Origin: Temnopleurus reevesii
Lineage: Eukaryota; Echinodermata; Echinoidea; Temnopleuroida; Temnopleuridae
Direction: 5' to 3'
DNA: 19,115 bases
NCBI GenBank assembly: GCA_036244855.1
Contig: BQKZ01002901.1
Location: forward strand, 30,524-49,638
The notes under the pieces are model-generated. The model made no database searches. It saw nothing but the letters and a program-made list of their open reading frames with translations, and had not been told where the DNA came from. Position 1 is the first letter of the stretch, and each line of letters opens with the position of its first letter. Both the position numbers and the translations under genes were made by a program. This document shows, in pieces, positions 8,442 through 16,817 of this stretch.

Positions 8442-8945
8442 GTATAGTGTGATAAAGATTGGACGTGCAACAGTCTTTTTTCACAGACACTAAAAGGCCA
8501 CTGCAATGGCCGCATAACACTCAATATCTGATCAAAGGGTCTGTGGATGGAGACTATAATCCCGCTACTGGTGTTTTCACCACCTCGCCTGCACCTCCCT
8601 ATAAACCCAGGAAGGCGTGACAAAAATCAATTTCGACTCACCGAGCCCTGGATAAGACAATAAACGTGGCTTTACCGATAGGAATGGTAGACAAGTTGCC
8701 ATGGTAACACAAGGGAGGGAAAAAGGGCATCACAACAATAGGTTTTCATTAAGAGCAGAGTAATTAGTCTCCTGTGTATGCATCTGCCTACATGAGCAGT
8801 GTAATGCCTTTATAACGGTAAATAAGTCTGCATAAATTATTCCCATGAGAAATAAACAGCGGAGCCCTTTGTTGCTCAGTTGAAGGGGAAATGCCAATGT
8901 GATGTGATGTTTTAAGCAATACTGATGTCGCCGTTTCCTCCACAA
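8442..8945. promoter_or_regulatory. Candidate cis-regulatory module
   Basis: This stretch is somewhat GC-richer than the window and holds recognisable factor sites: TGATCAAAGGG (TCF/LEF type, 8529-8539), GATAAGA near 8650, the RFX X-box at 8695-8708, ACAATAG (Sox type) near 8734, TAATTAG (8761-8767), GTAAATAA (Fox type, 8818-8825) and CCTTTGTT (Sox type, 8866-8873). No frame of more than 71 codons occurs and none looks like protein. The clustering and lack of repeats suggest an enhancer, but this is inference. Single short motifs are expected by chance. Confidence 0.4.
8695..8708. promoter_or_regulatory. RFX X-box
   Basis: GTTGCCATGGTAAC is a full match to the bipartite RFX binding consensus (RYYNYY, two-base spacer, RRNRAC). 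X-boxes typically control ciliary genes when near promoters and also act in enhancers. No nearby first exon was identified, so a distal role is more likely if it is functional. Confidence 0.6.
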
Positions 8946-9975
8946 TTCAAATTTTCAATGTTTTCATTTTGATTTTATAATGAATTGCAAACAAAAGAAG
9001 TGAAAGCTTCTAATAATTTCATGAACAATTTATGTAAAATGGTGCCTTGAAATGTGTGTTGTCCTTAAAATTGGGTGCTGGATTTATTTTACTATCATTC
9101 AACTGTATCACTTTGTATTTTGTTGGGAATAGATGAAAATGAAATAGGAAAGAAAATTGTAATGAACAGTATAACTATTCTGAATTGAAACTGGCGGGAA
9201 TGTAATATTTACAAACTGGACTAATCATTTATAAATACAAAAATGCACAAAATACATATTGAATTTCATAAAATTTGAAGAGCATCATACTGTACGTCAA
9301 TCATACGTCAACATTGGCAAAGATGAATTGTTTGCCAAACACAGGTTTATTGCAAATACATGACCTTTAATATACACTCTACAAATAAAGTATGGTTGGC
9401 AATTTGCGAAATTTTCATACACAAAACTTTTTATCTTATTTGGGAAAAGTTTGATGTCATAACATATTCTGGGTTAAGGTACAGTCAGTAATGTAAGTTT
9501 TTATGTGAATTATGTGGATGGCATGAGTCAAAGCATATAGCATCATCACAACATTTATGAAGAACATCTGAACATTAAAAATAATAACTAGCCCCCTCAA
9601 TAATTGGTTCCTTCGAATGGAAATTTTGAAAAATTGTGTAGGATGATTAAATTTTGTTTTATTTATTTCAATTTTGGGGGAACACATTTCATGTGTAGAA
9701 TAAGACTAAAAAGGTTACATGTACATGGGGGTACAATGCCTAAGAATATCTGAAAAATGTATTTTCAGGAAGCATTTTACATGATTTTTTTTCTGTGATA
9801 ATATTGTAATTTTTTTATCTGAGCAGTTTTGAGTGAAAAGTATAAAAGATCAATTTAAGAAAATAAGTTCATGTCAGGCCATTTTCAAATGATCGGTCAG
9901 TTGAGGGCACCCAGACAACTAGCTTTGTTTTTACCTTTATCAATGAGACTTATCAGACACTTTTTTTATTGCTTT
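8946..9975. other. AT-rich non-coding stretch
   Basis: No gene, MITE end or tandem array is recognised. A short direct pair TACGTCAATCA/TACGTCAAC occurs near 9293-9312. The 76-codon minus frame at 9457-9687 lacks any family resemblance or splice context. Confidence 0.5.
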
Positions 9976-10331
9976 GACCCTGTGTACACTGACTTTTAGG
10001 CCGGCCTAGTTTTTGGTGTAACCGCTAGCTGGCCCAATTGCGGTACCAAAAGCCGGCCTAGTTTTGGACCACCTCTGGAGGTTGTCGCTCGCTTGCCCAA
10101 TTGCAGTACCAAATGCGGGCCCACTCAAGATTGTGACATCATATCTCATTGTTCTGAGAGTTTTGCCAACAAAGTTTGGAGTCTCCTCGCATCATCTGAA
10201 TTAAAGTTTACATGCAGAGCGCCGCTACCGTCCAAATACTGAACAAGTTAGGCCGGCCTACAAGTTTTGGTGTAAACAGGTAACCGAGCGGGACCCGATA
10301 CAGCAATTGGGGCGGCGATGTAAACGGGGTC
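9976..10331. mobile_element. GC-richer MITE family 4
   Basis: The ends are inverted: GACCCTGTGTACACTGAC on the left against GACCCCGTTTACATCGCC (reverse complement of the right end). Inside each end are GGCCGGCCTA, TTTTGGTGTAA and CCCAATTGC blocks. CCCAATTGCGGTACCA at about 10034 is repeated as CCCAATTGCAGTACCA at about 10099 and again inverted near 10300. The GACCCCGTTTAC terminus resembles hAT-type MITEs, but the expected 8-bp target duplication is not clear, so the superfamily is tentative. The 63-codon minus frame over its right edge is not a gene. Confidence 0.75.
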
Positions 10332-12025
10332 TTAGTTAGGGTTTGCTGACAGAGTAACGGAATCCGAGAAGAAAATAAATCCGCATAGGCTACTTTCATG
10401 TTTAGGTCAGAAGTTCACGTTTGAGAGTATATGTATGTCATGGTTGAAATAGGATAGCACATACCCGACGAGTCTGCTAAAGTTCATTCCATTGTCTTCA
10501 AATTTGTTTCATCGCATCATCGGCAAAAGCATGAACTGGAACAGATTCAAAACGGAAATGCACAACAGGAATTTGATGCTTCTCTAAGACCTGATTTACA
10601 CTTACTTTAACCAGCGGTTCGCCAGTGAACATCTGCAGATTACATGCCTGATATTGGCACAGCGATTGTTTTACAATAAGTTTTTAATGTTCCTATGTAT
10701 TTTTCTGATACAGCTTTAAAAAAAATCTACTGTGTACCTGGATTTCTAAGCATGCATAGGGCACAAGACCTATGTTTACCAATCACAGTTTAATTTCAAA
10801 AAGTTTAATGGAAACCAGGTCTTTGAAGTGCTTATTTGTTGTCTTCTAAACATAAAGTCAAAATTCAATAATTCCATTAAATAGTCCTTGTATGATTAAT
10901 CAACAAACAGGAGGTAGATTCTGAATAAAATGTTATGATATAGTTTCGTTATGAGGCTTCTTTTTATTTCAGTTGGCAACTGAACATACCATAATGATAC
11001 AATGAACAGCAAATGTCAATCATCTTTATACTATAATATCTACCTTCAGAAACTTGAAATCAAGCTTGCTTGACTTGGAGTTCAGCGTCAGTCAACCTGT
11101 GAACCAGAAAGGACAACAAAAAAAAAGACACAAATAAATTATTAAATTCATCATGTAGTGGAACAAAACCCAGAAAACAACACCAACACCAGACATGCCA
11201 ACCAAAAAACGTACTCTTCAATATTTCTATCCTATTTTACTTCATAAGGTGGTACTAAGACCTATAGATGTTTATGAAAGCAGAACACCATGATACCAAA
11301 AGGCATCGCACCTGTCTCTATGGAGAAAATAACATTGTCTACTGGTATTGACTACTCATGACCCATCCCAGACGAACGCTTTAGGTTCTTGGTGACACAC
11401 CTGTCAAATAGTGCGAAAAATGTACCACGTTTAATGCTAAAAGTAACATGAATGTTAAGAGCTTTCAGGTTGACAGGTCGATGCATGGTGGTATTTCATT
11501 GTGGTGAATTATTACCCATATCCATTGAGTGAGGTACCCCTCATCCAAACGTAAAATACAGAAAATACGGTCTTAGGTTGGCATCCCTGTAACACACCCA
11601 AATATGCAAATAGAAAATAGATCGCACTATTCAAGAGTGAAATTCTTACTATTCAACGGTTGAGTTCTGCATTCACAAAGTATGTTTGTGGTTCTCGAAT
11701 TGAAGTTATTTATGTCAACAAATGTGCAATAGAAATATCAATCCAGCCACACAGAATACACAATAGTTTCTGGATATCCTCTTCAAAATGCTCTCAAGTA
11801 CATTGTTTGGGGTTTTCTGAACGATAGACTCTTGATTGTGGAATTTGAAGTGGAAAGTATAAGAGAATAGTCATGAAAATGAGCACTACTGTACAATGAA
11901 TGACCTAGAAACAGAAATCCCATTTCAGACATATCAAAAGACTAGCCCCGTTGCTGGGAACATAATACATGTAGGATTTCTACAGCATACATACTACATA
12001 CATTTTGATAATGCAATGAAAATGT
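10332..12025. other. Largely unique non-coding stretch
   Basis: Apart from the possible short terminal exon at 11060-11096 I see nothing supportable here. The sequence is AT-rich with no long frames and no inverted element ends. CACCTGTCAAA near 11399 matches a TGIF/E-box-like site and is isolated. Confidence 0.5.
11060..11096 (-). CDS. Possible terminal exon, 3' end of a gene
   Basis: On the minus strand a long pyrimidine tract followed by GGTTCACAG (ending at 11097) forms a strong splice acceptor. One frame after it reads LTDAELQVKQA and then stops (TGA at 11062-11060). AATAAA follows at 10968-10963, about 90 bases beyond the stop, as expected for a short 3' UTR. The other two frames stop almost at once. 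Acceptor, stop and poly(A) signal in order are suggestive, but 11 codons carry little information and no upstream exon was found. It may instead be an lncRNA exon or chance. Confidence 0.2.
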
Positions 12026-13137
12026 AGAAGTATACTTTCTGTATAACAGATCAGATACCCCACATCTCCATTTCATTTATGAATTTCCTTTAATTTTTCA
12101 TTGTGACTGAAAAGTAAGATAAGATTTCGGAACCGTGATCAATAGACAACCAAACATTATTTTTTTTTCAGGGTTGTGGGGCGGGGGGGATGGCGGGAGC
12201 TAAGACTGATGGAAAAAAAAAATGTATGACGAACAATGATCATAGACAAGTATACGCTCCTCTTTCACCATTAGTAAAACGGATCAGCTACCCCCTCATC
12301 TCCCATTTATTCATGTGCAGACGTCCCAAGTCATCATCAAACCTCATCGCTTGTTCCTATTAGCATGAAAGCTAATGAATTAGCATGCTCCAACTTAGCA
12401 CATATAGAATACACATACACATACGTTTCCAATGTTCATCTCTGAATTTCCTTGGATTTTTCAATGTGACTGAAAAGTAAGATAAAATTTCAGAGCGTCT
12501 TTCAGCAGATGACAATAACTAAACATCCTTTTTTTTTGGGGGGGGGGACATTGTGGGAGAGGGGTGGGCCAAGAATAATGGAAAAACCCTATTACGAACG
12601 CTGATCATACTTCATAGGCCTATGAAGTATATGCACCCATTGCCCTCTTTATAAGGCGATCGGCTACCCCACCTCTCTCATTATTTCATGTACAGACGTC
12701 CCTAGTCATGCAATTCATCTCTTATTCCTATTAACATGAAAGCTAATCAATTAGAATGATTGAATTTAGCATACACATACGTTTCCAATGTTCATCTCTG
12801 AATTTCCTTGGATTTTTCAATGTGACCGAAAAGTAAGATAAAATTTCAGAGCGTCTGTCAGCAGATAACAACTAAACATCCTTTTTTTGGGGGGGGGTGA
12901 TTGTGGGTGAAGGGAGGAGGGTGGGGGATAAGGATGATGATAAAACACTAAGTAGAACACTGATCATACTTCATAGGCCTATATGTACAAAGTATATGCT
13001 CCCTTTTCACTCTTTGTAAAGCGATCAGCTCTCCCAACCTCTCTCATTTATTCATGTGCAGACGTCCCAAGACATCATCAAACCTCATCCCTTATTCTAA
13101 TAGCATGAAAGCTAATGAATTAGCATCATCCAAACAC
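12026..13137 (+). repeat. Tandem array A, ~360-bp units (3 plus a fragment)
   Basis: Three consecutive units begin near 12062, 12425 and 12781. The anchor GAATTTCC recurs at 12081, 12444 and 12800, giving periods of 363 and 356. Each unit has ACTGAAAAGTAAGATAA, a T-run joined to a G-rich run (9 T then 10 G in unit 2; 7 T then 9 G in unit 3), GATCATA, CAGACGTCCC and, at its end, GAAAGCTAATGAATTAGCAT or a close variant. A fragment at 12026-12080 resembles the AAGTATA to CATTTAT part of a unit and is fused to unit 1 with the intervening piece missing. Units 2 and 3 are closest. Confidence 0.85.
12607..12630. repeat. Perfect 24-bp palindrome in array unit 2
   Basis: The arms ATACTTCATAGG and CCTATGAAGTAT meet without a spacer. 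Unit 3 has the left arm intact (ACTTCATAGGCCTAT) but the right arm changed to ATGTACAAAGTAT. Unit 1 has only a contracted version. The palindrome is therefore unit-specific rather than conserved across the array. Confidence 0.85.
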
Positions 13138-13800
13138 GTACATAATGCACTCCATGGGGTAGACCATAGACGCAGTGTAGCATGTCCAAGGGTGGGTTAA
13201 AGGCAACGACTTACTTCGTCTAGAGTGGAAGAATAATTTACTCTAAAAGCCAAGATTTTAGTGAACATCAATTTTAGCTAAATTATTGATTTCAAACCTA
13301 ATCGCACATTAGTGAGTTGTTATTTTCACGTTCTGAATTATTGGTGTAGACAAGTCTATGGGAATTCTAATGAGTGAAAAATTTAGCTTTCATATTCGCG
13401 AAATTCACGAAAATGAAAGGTAATTCATGACTAGCTTCGTCTAGATTGGAATTGATTCACTGTATATGCCCATATCATAGGGTACATAAATTTTAATGAA
13501 TTTACAGAATTTCAGACCTATTCGCACATAGCGAGTTGTTATTTTCACGTTTTGAAAGATTATTATACACAAGTCTATGGGCATTTTAAGGACTGAAAAA
13601 ATTAGCAAAATCTTGGTCGTGAAATTTGTGAAAATAAAACCCCAGCACAAATTTCAGCTTATATTCAGCATCATTTCTACATATATGGAGGCAAAGTAGA
13701 AAACAGGGACACTTCAGTGAAGAGGAAAGCTTTGACTATATTCTTTTTTCATGACATGGTTCATACTATGGACCCAGTTGTTGGATATGTCATGGTATAC
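13138..13800 (+). repeat. Repeat B, long copy with internal 221-bp duplication
   Basis: This starts with GTACATAATGCACTCCATGG directly after the tandem array. CTTCGTCTAGA occurs at 13214 and 13435, and the 221-bp blocks beginning there align through CGCACAT, GAGTTGTTATTTTCACG, ACAAGTCTATGGG and GTGAAAA/CTGAAAA. A shared tail (CAGCATCATTTCTAC, CTTTGACTA, TTCATGACATG) runs to about 13800. The copy at 14260-14706 has the same head and tail but only one middle block, so this copy gained, or the other lost, one unit. Confidence 0.85.
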
Positions 13801-14114
13801 CATATGTCCCCCCAAAAAATGACAACGGGGCTTTCAGGATTAATAACTTTTGAAAATGAATATGAAAATAGATGCAGTTTGGCATGTCAAATATATAACT
13901 ATTCATCTATATTTGGTGAAAATTTCATGAGATTTGCTTAAGTGGTTACAAAGAAATGAAGCTTTTTGTATCGGATGTCATAATTCCGTTCTGCACAAGT
14001 TTGTGAGGATAGAGACGTGCACAATGGTTATTTAAACTCCCCCTGACTCATTGCTCAAAAGGAATGTTACTGCTTTGGGGTTTAAAAGATAAAAGATAAA
14101 AGAAACTTGTGCAG
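13801..14114. other. Spacer between repeat B and fragment C
   Basis: Unique AT-rich sequence. The 74-codon frame at 13717-13941 begins inside the repeat B tail and has no family resemblance. A short AAAAGATAAAAGATAAAAG tract lies near 14085-14103. Confidence 0.5.
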
Positions 14115-14258
14115 ATATTTTCCCCTAATTTCCTGCACTTTATTCCGTACAGACGGAATTCAGAAACTGAAATTTTGTAGCGAAAGAGTTAAAATAAAAA
14201 GCAGCAATTCAAGACATGTAAACGTAAACATAGGCCTGCTTTATAAGAGAGTCCTGCT
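14115..14258 (+). repeat. Fragment C, copy 1 (near-identical to 16.7 kb)
   Basis: These 144 bp match 16674-16817 with two substitutions and no indels (142/144). The block includes the right end of the TTAA MITE seen at 16418-16751 (TTAA at 14189-14192), plus 66 bp of its outside flank. It therefore did not arrive by transposition of that MITE. The match ends exactly at the ambiguous base N at 14259. Confidence 0.9.
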
Positions 14259-14259
14259 N
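14259..14259. other. Ambiguous base N at a repeat junction
   Basis: This is the only N in the window. It lies precisely where sequence switches from fragment C (ending GTCCTGCT) to repeat B (starting GTACATAATGC). At 16.8 kb fragment C also continues with GTACATA, so the two sequences share a 7-base overlap that an assembler could have joined. Confidence 0.8.
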
Positions 14260-14706
14260 GTACATAATGCACTCCATGGGGTAGACCATAGACGCAGTGT
14301 AGCATGTCCATGGGTAGGTTAAAGGCAAGGACTAACTTCGTCTAGAATGGAAATATGATTTACTGTAAAAGCTAATATTATGGGGTTCATGAACTTTAAT
14401 GAGTTTACTGAATTTTAGACCTATTCACACATTAGGGAGTTGTTATTTTCACGCTTTGAATGATTGATGTACACAATTCTATGGGCATTCTAAGGAGTGA
14501 AAAAAATTAGCGAAATCTTGGTCATGAAATTCGTGAAAATAAAACCCCAGCAAAAATTTCAGCTTATATTCAGCATCATTTCTACAAATATGGAGGAAAA
14601 GTAGCAAACAGGGACAGTTCGGCGAACAGGAAAGCTTTGACTACATTCTTTTTTCATGACATGTTTCATACTATGGACTCAGTTGTCGGATTTTTCATGG
14701 TATATA
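14260..14706 (+). repeat. Repeat B, short copy
   Basis: Direct copy of 13138-13800 lacking one 221-bp middle block. The first ~80 bp are nearly identical to the other copy (a few substitutions), and the tail is also well preserved (CAGCTTATATTCAGCATCAT, GGAAAGCTTTGACTA, TTCATACTATGGAC). Similarity ends near TCATGGTATA. There is no coding content, and the open frame at 14107-14322 only bridges fragment C and this repeat. Confidence 0.85.
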
Positions 14707-15021
14707 GAAAAATAAACAAAAAGTGACAGCAAACATGATAAAAGCAGATCTATTAAAATAGACTGTGTATATTTCTGGCATCCCTATTAGCCCTATTTTA
14801 GAGTATTTAATCAAGGAGATAAAAAAACAGAACATAGGAAACAAAACAAAGAGGAGTCAGCAAAAAGCTGAGGACATGACAGGCGGAATACGAGATTGCA
14901 TATAGGAAACAGCTCACTCTTCCACTTTCAAAGATAAAATTTTGACCCAAAAAAAAATTGTTTGGATGCACTCCAATGCTATTTAAAAGAAAACATCCAT
15001 CTGATACTTGATCCATTTTAA

Positions 15022-15163
15022 AGACTTGGTCTGCGCCGGAAAAAAAGCTTGCTTTGATCATAGACCTACCTAGGTCTATGCTTTGATTGAAAGCATAAAA
15101 ATCAGTTTGTCTGATTTTTCTTCTTTTAATCAAAGCATAATTTTTCTGTAGCAGACCAAGTCT
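15022..15163. mobile_element. Short TTAA-flanked hairpin MITE (family 5)
   Basis: A 142-bp element with TTAA on each side (15018-15021 and 15164-15167). Its inverted ends AGACTTGGTCTGC pair perfectly for 13 bp, followed by a matching GCTTTGAT. Inside lie two more palindromes: CATAGACCTA/TAGGTCTATG (10-bp arms, 15059-15080) and AAAAATCAG/CTGATTTTT (9-bp arms). Its right arm matches the left arm of the 15632-16285 element, so it is probably an internally deleted relative. The 108-codon minus frame overlapping it is an artefact. Confidence 0.9.
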
Positions 15164-15631
15164 TTAATTAGTTTCTACAAAAATGTTAACAATTCATTTG
15201 GAAAATAAGGCTTATAAGTGGTGAAAAGGAAAAGAGCATCTTAAATTATCTTTACAGTTCATGTTTAACCTATCTGTTTATACTTCCAGTAATTTTTCAT
15301 TTTGGGTGAGAAAAAAAAAAGTTTGGGTCAGGCTTATATAGAGGGCTGGTCAATGGCGGGCATCCCAATATTTTTTTTTTACTAATGGAGGAAACTTTTA
15401 TCAGTTGGGCTTGTTTTTAATGATTCTCAAAGTTTTACCAGCATTTTATCACAGAACCAAACATAACAAAACAATCATGTTACGAGGTTTTAAAATAGAC
15501 TTGCATTATTTCTTGCTGGTAATTTGCACGTATTACATAGGCATGATTGACGTGGCCAGGAATCAAGCGTGCAGCTGTATGCTTGTCTCTCTGCACAGCA
15601 ACACACCATTGGGAAGCTGCGGGGAGCTTAA
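15164..15631. other. Spacer between two family 5 elements
   Basis: Unique AT-rich sequence with homopolymer A and T runs. The 86-codon frame at 15405-15665 ends inside the next MITE and shows no recognisable domain. Confidence 0.5.
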
Positions 15632-16285
15632 AGACTTGGTCTGGGCGAGAAAACTATTGCTTTGATTAAAAGCAGAAAAATCAGATGAACAGATCTAAAA
15701 AAGATTGAAGTAAATCCGACAAGAAATAAGAAAGTTATGAATATTTCAATGATATGACTGAACATTGATAATTCATAAATTACTGTACACAGTAGGACGT
15801 AACACGTGATTTTTGGTCACGTGCTTATGACGTGGATCATGCACTTCCTGTCTGTAAGCTTAGTATAACTTATCGTTTTTTAAAAATCTGTTTTATCGTC
15901 GCACTTGTTTTTTTTTTTAAATATTCAAAATGTTGATTCAATAAATGTATCGGTTCCCATGTATATATCGACGAAAAAAAAAATATATATCTGTACCCAT
16001 GTATATATCTACGGGGAAAAAAACCTTTTTTGCGTTACCCGGTTGAAAAATGAGGGTTTTAAAACAATAAGAATAATAAACTGCCTGCAGAGAAGTGCAT
16101 GATATACGTCATAATCACGTGACCTAACGTTGCCAATTTGACTGATTACAACTATTGGGTTATATACTTGAAATACTCATAACTTTCTTATTTGTTGTGC
16201 GATTTCCTTCAAACTTTTTTCTATCTGTTCGTCTGATTTTTCTGCTTTCAAACAACACAAGATTTTCCTGGCCCAGACCAAGTCT
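15632..16285. mobile_element. Long TTAA-flanked MITE (family 5)
   Basis: A 654-bp element bounded by TTAA (15628-15631 and 16286-16289). The inverted ends start AGACTTGGTCTGGGC, and the arms stay alignable for about 200 bp, through GCAGAAAAATCAGA, GAACAGAT, AAATAAGAAAGTTATGA and a block with CACGTG and TGACGT. These sites are at 15803-15808, 15818-15823 and 15828-15833 on the left and at 16106-16121 on the right. The centre (about 15860-16080) is AT-rich with a repeated CCCATGTATATATC. TTAA duplication suggests piggyBac-type mobilisation. No transposase. Confidence 0.88.
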
Positions 16286-16417
16286 TTAAGTGAGATAAGC
16301 ATGATCATTTCACTGGCCCAAACATGGCCACATGCTTTCTGAGCACAAATTATTTTTTTTACTCTTGGTGATAGTAAAGGAATAATATTTTATTCCTATC
16401 TTATTTACTGTCTTCTT

Positions 16418-16751
16418 TTAACTCTTTGGCTACGGTGTGCGTGCGCCGCTCACATCGGCGCGATAAAACACTACAGATTGAACGGCAAGCCGCTATCTGC
16501 CGCTTCCTGACGTCACTGTAAACATACAAGTATATACGGGGATCCCCCACTGAAGCTTGCATATGTATACCTTACGCTAATCTGCATGGCCTCTGACCTT
16601 CTTTTCAGCCGGTGAGAGCGGCTCTCCGTCTGAACACAAAGTAAAAACTTACAATGCTTTCCCTTAATATTCCATATTTTCCCCTAATTTCCTGCACTTT
16701 ATTCCGTACAGACGGAATTCGGAAACTGAAATTTTGTAGCGAAAGAGTTAA
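16418..16751. mobile_element. PiggyBac-like TTAA MITE (family 6)
   Basis: TTAACTCTTTGGCTAC on the left mirrors GTAGCGAAAGAGTTAA on the right (11 of 12 in the CTCTTTGGCTAC terminus), with TTAA at 16418-16421 and 16748-16751. Termini of the form TTAA-CYCTTTG are typical of piggyBac-type elements. The left half is unusually GC- and CpG-rich (CGTGCGCCGCTCACATCGG) and contains a full CRE (TGACGTCA, 16508-16515). The paired end is short, so the boundary call is good but not certain. No transposase. Confidence 0.75.
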
Positions 16752-16817
16752 AATAAAAAGCAGCAATTCAAGACATGTAAACATAAACATAGGCCTGCTT
16801 TATAAGAGAGTCCTGCT
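16674..16817 (+). repeat. Fragment C, copy 2
   Basis: Partner of 14115-14258 (142/144 identical). It starts inside the family 6 MITE and runs 66 bp past its TTAA into the flank, ending at GTCCTGCT and then continuing GTACATACAAC. Confidence 0.9.

Noticed and set aside
10958..10990. Plus-strand splice acceptor TTTTTATTTCAG with downstream exon
   Set aside because: All three frames stop within about 12 codons, and no donor or continuation was found.
14107..14322. Two similar short proteins, at 14107-14322 and 16654-16845
   Set aside because: They match only because both lie in fragment C, whose nucleotide identity is 142/144. One runs across the N into repeat B, and nothing suggests coding selection.
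14807..15133. 108-codon minus-strand frame, the longest in the window
   Set aside because: It overlaps the 15022-15163 MITE and AT-rich flank, has no recognisable domain and has no splice support.
15950..16015. Microsatellite
   Set aside because: Only short TATATAT runs and one repeated CCCATGTATATATC occur; this is the AT-rich centre of a MITE rather than a true array.
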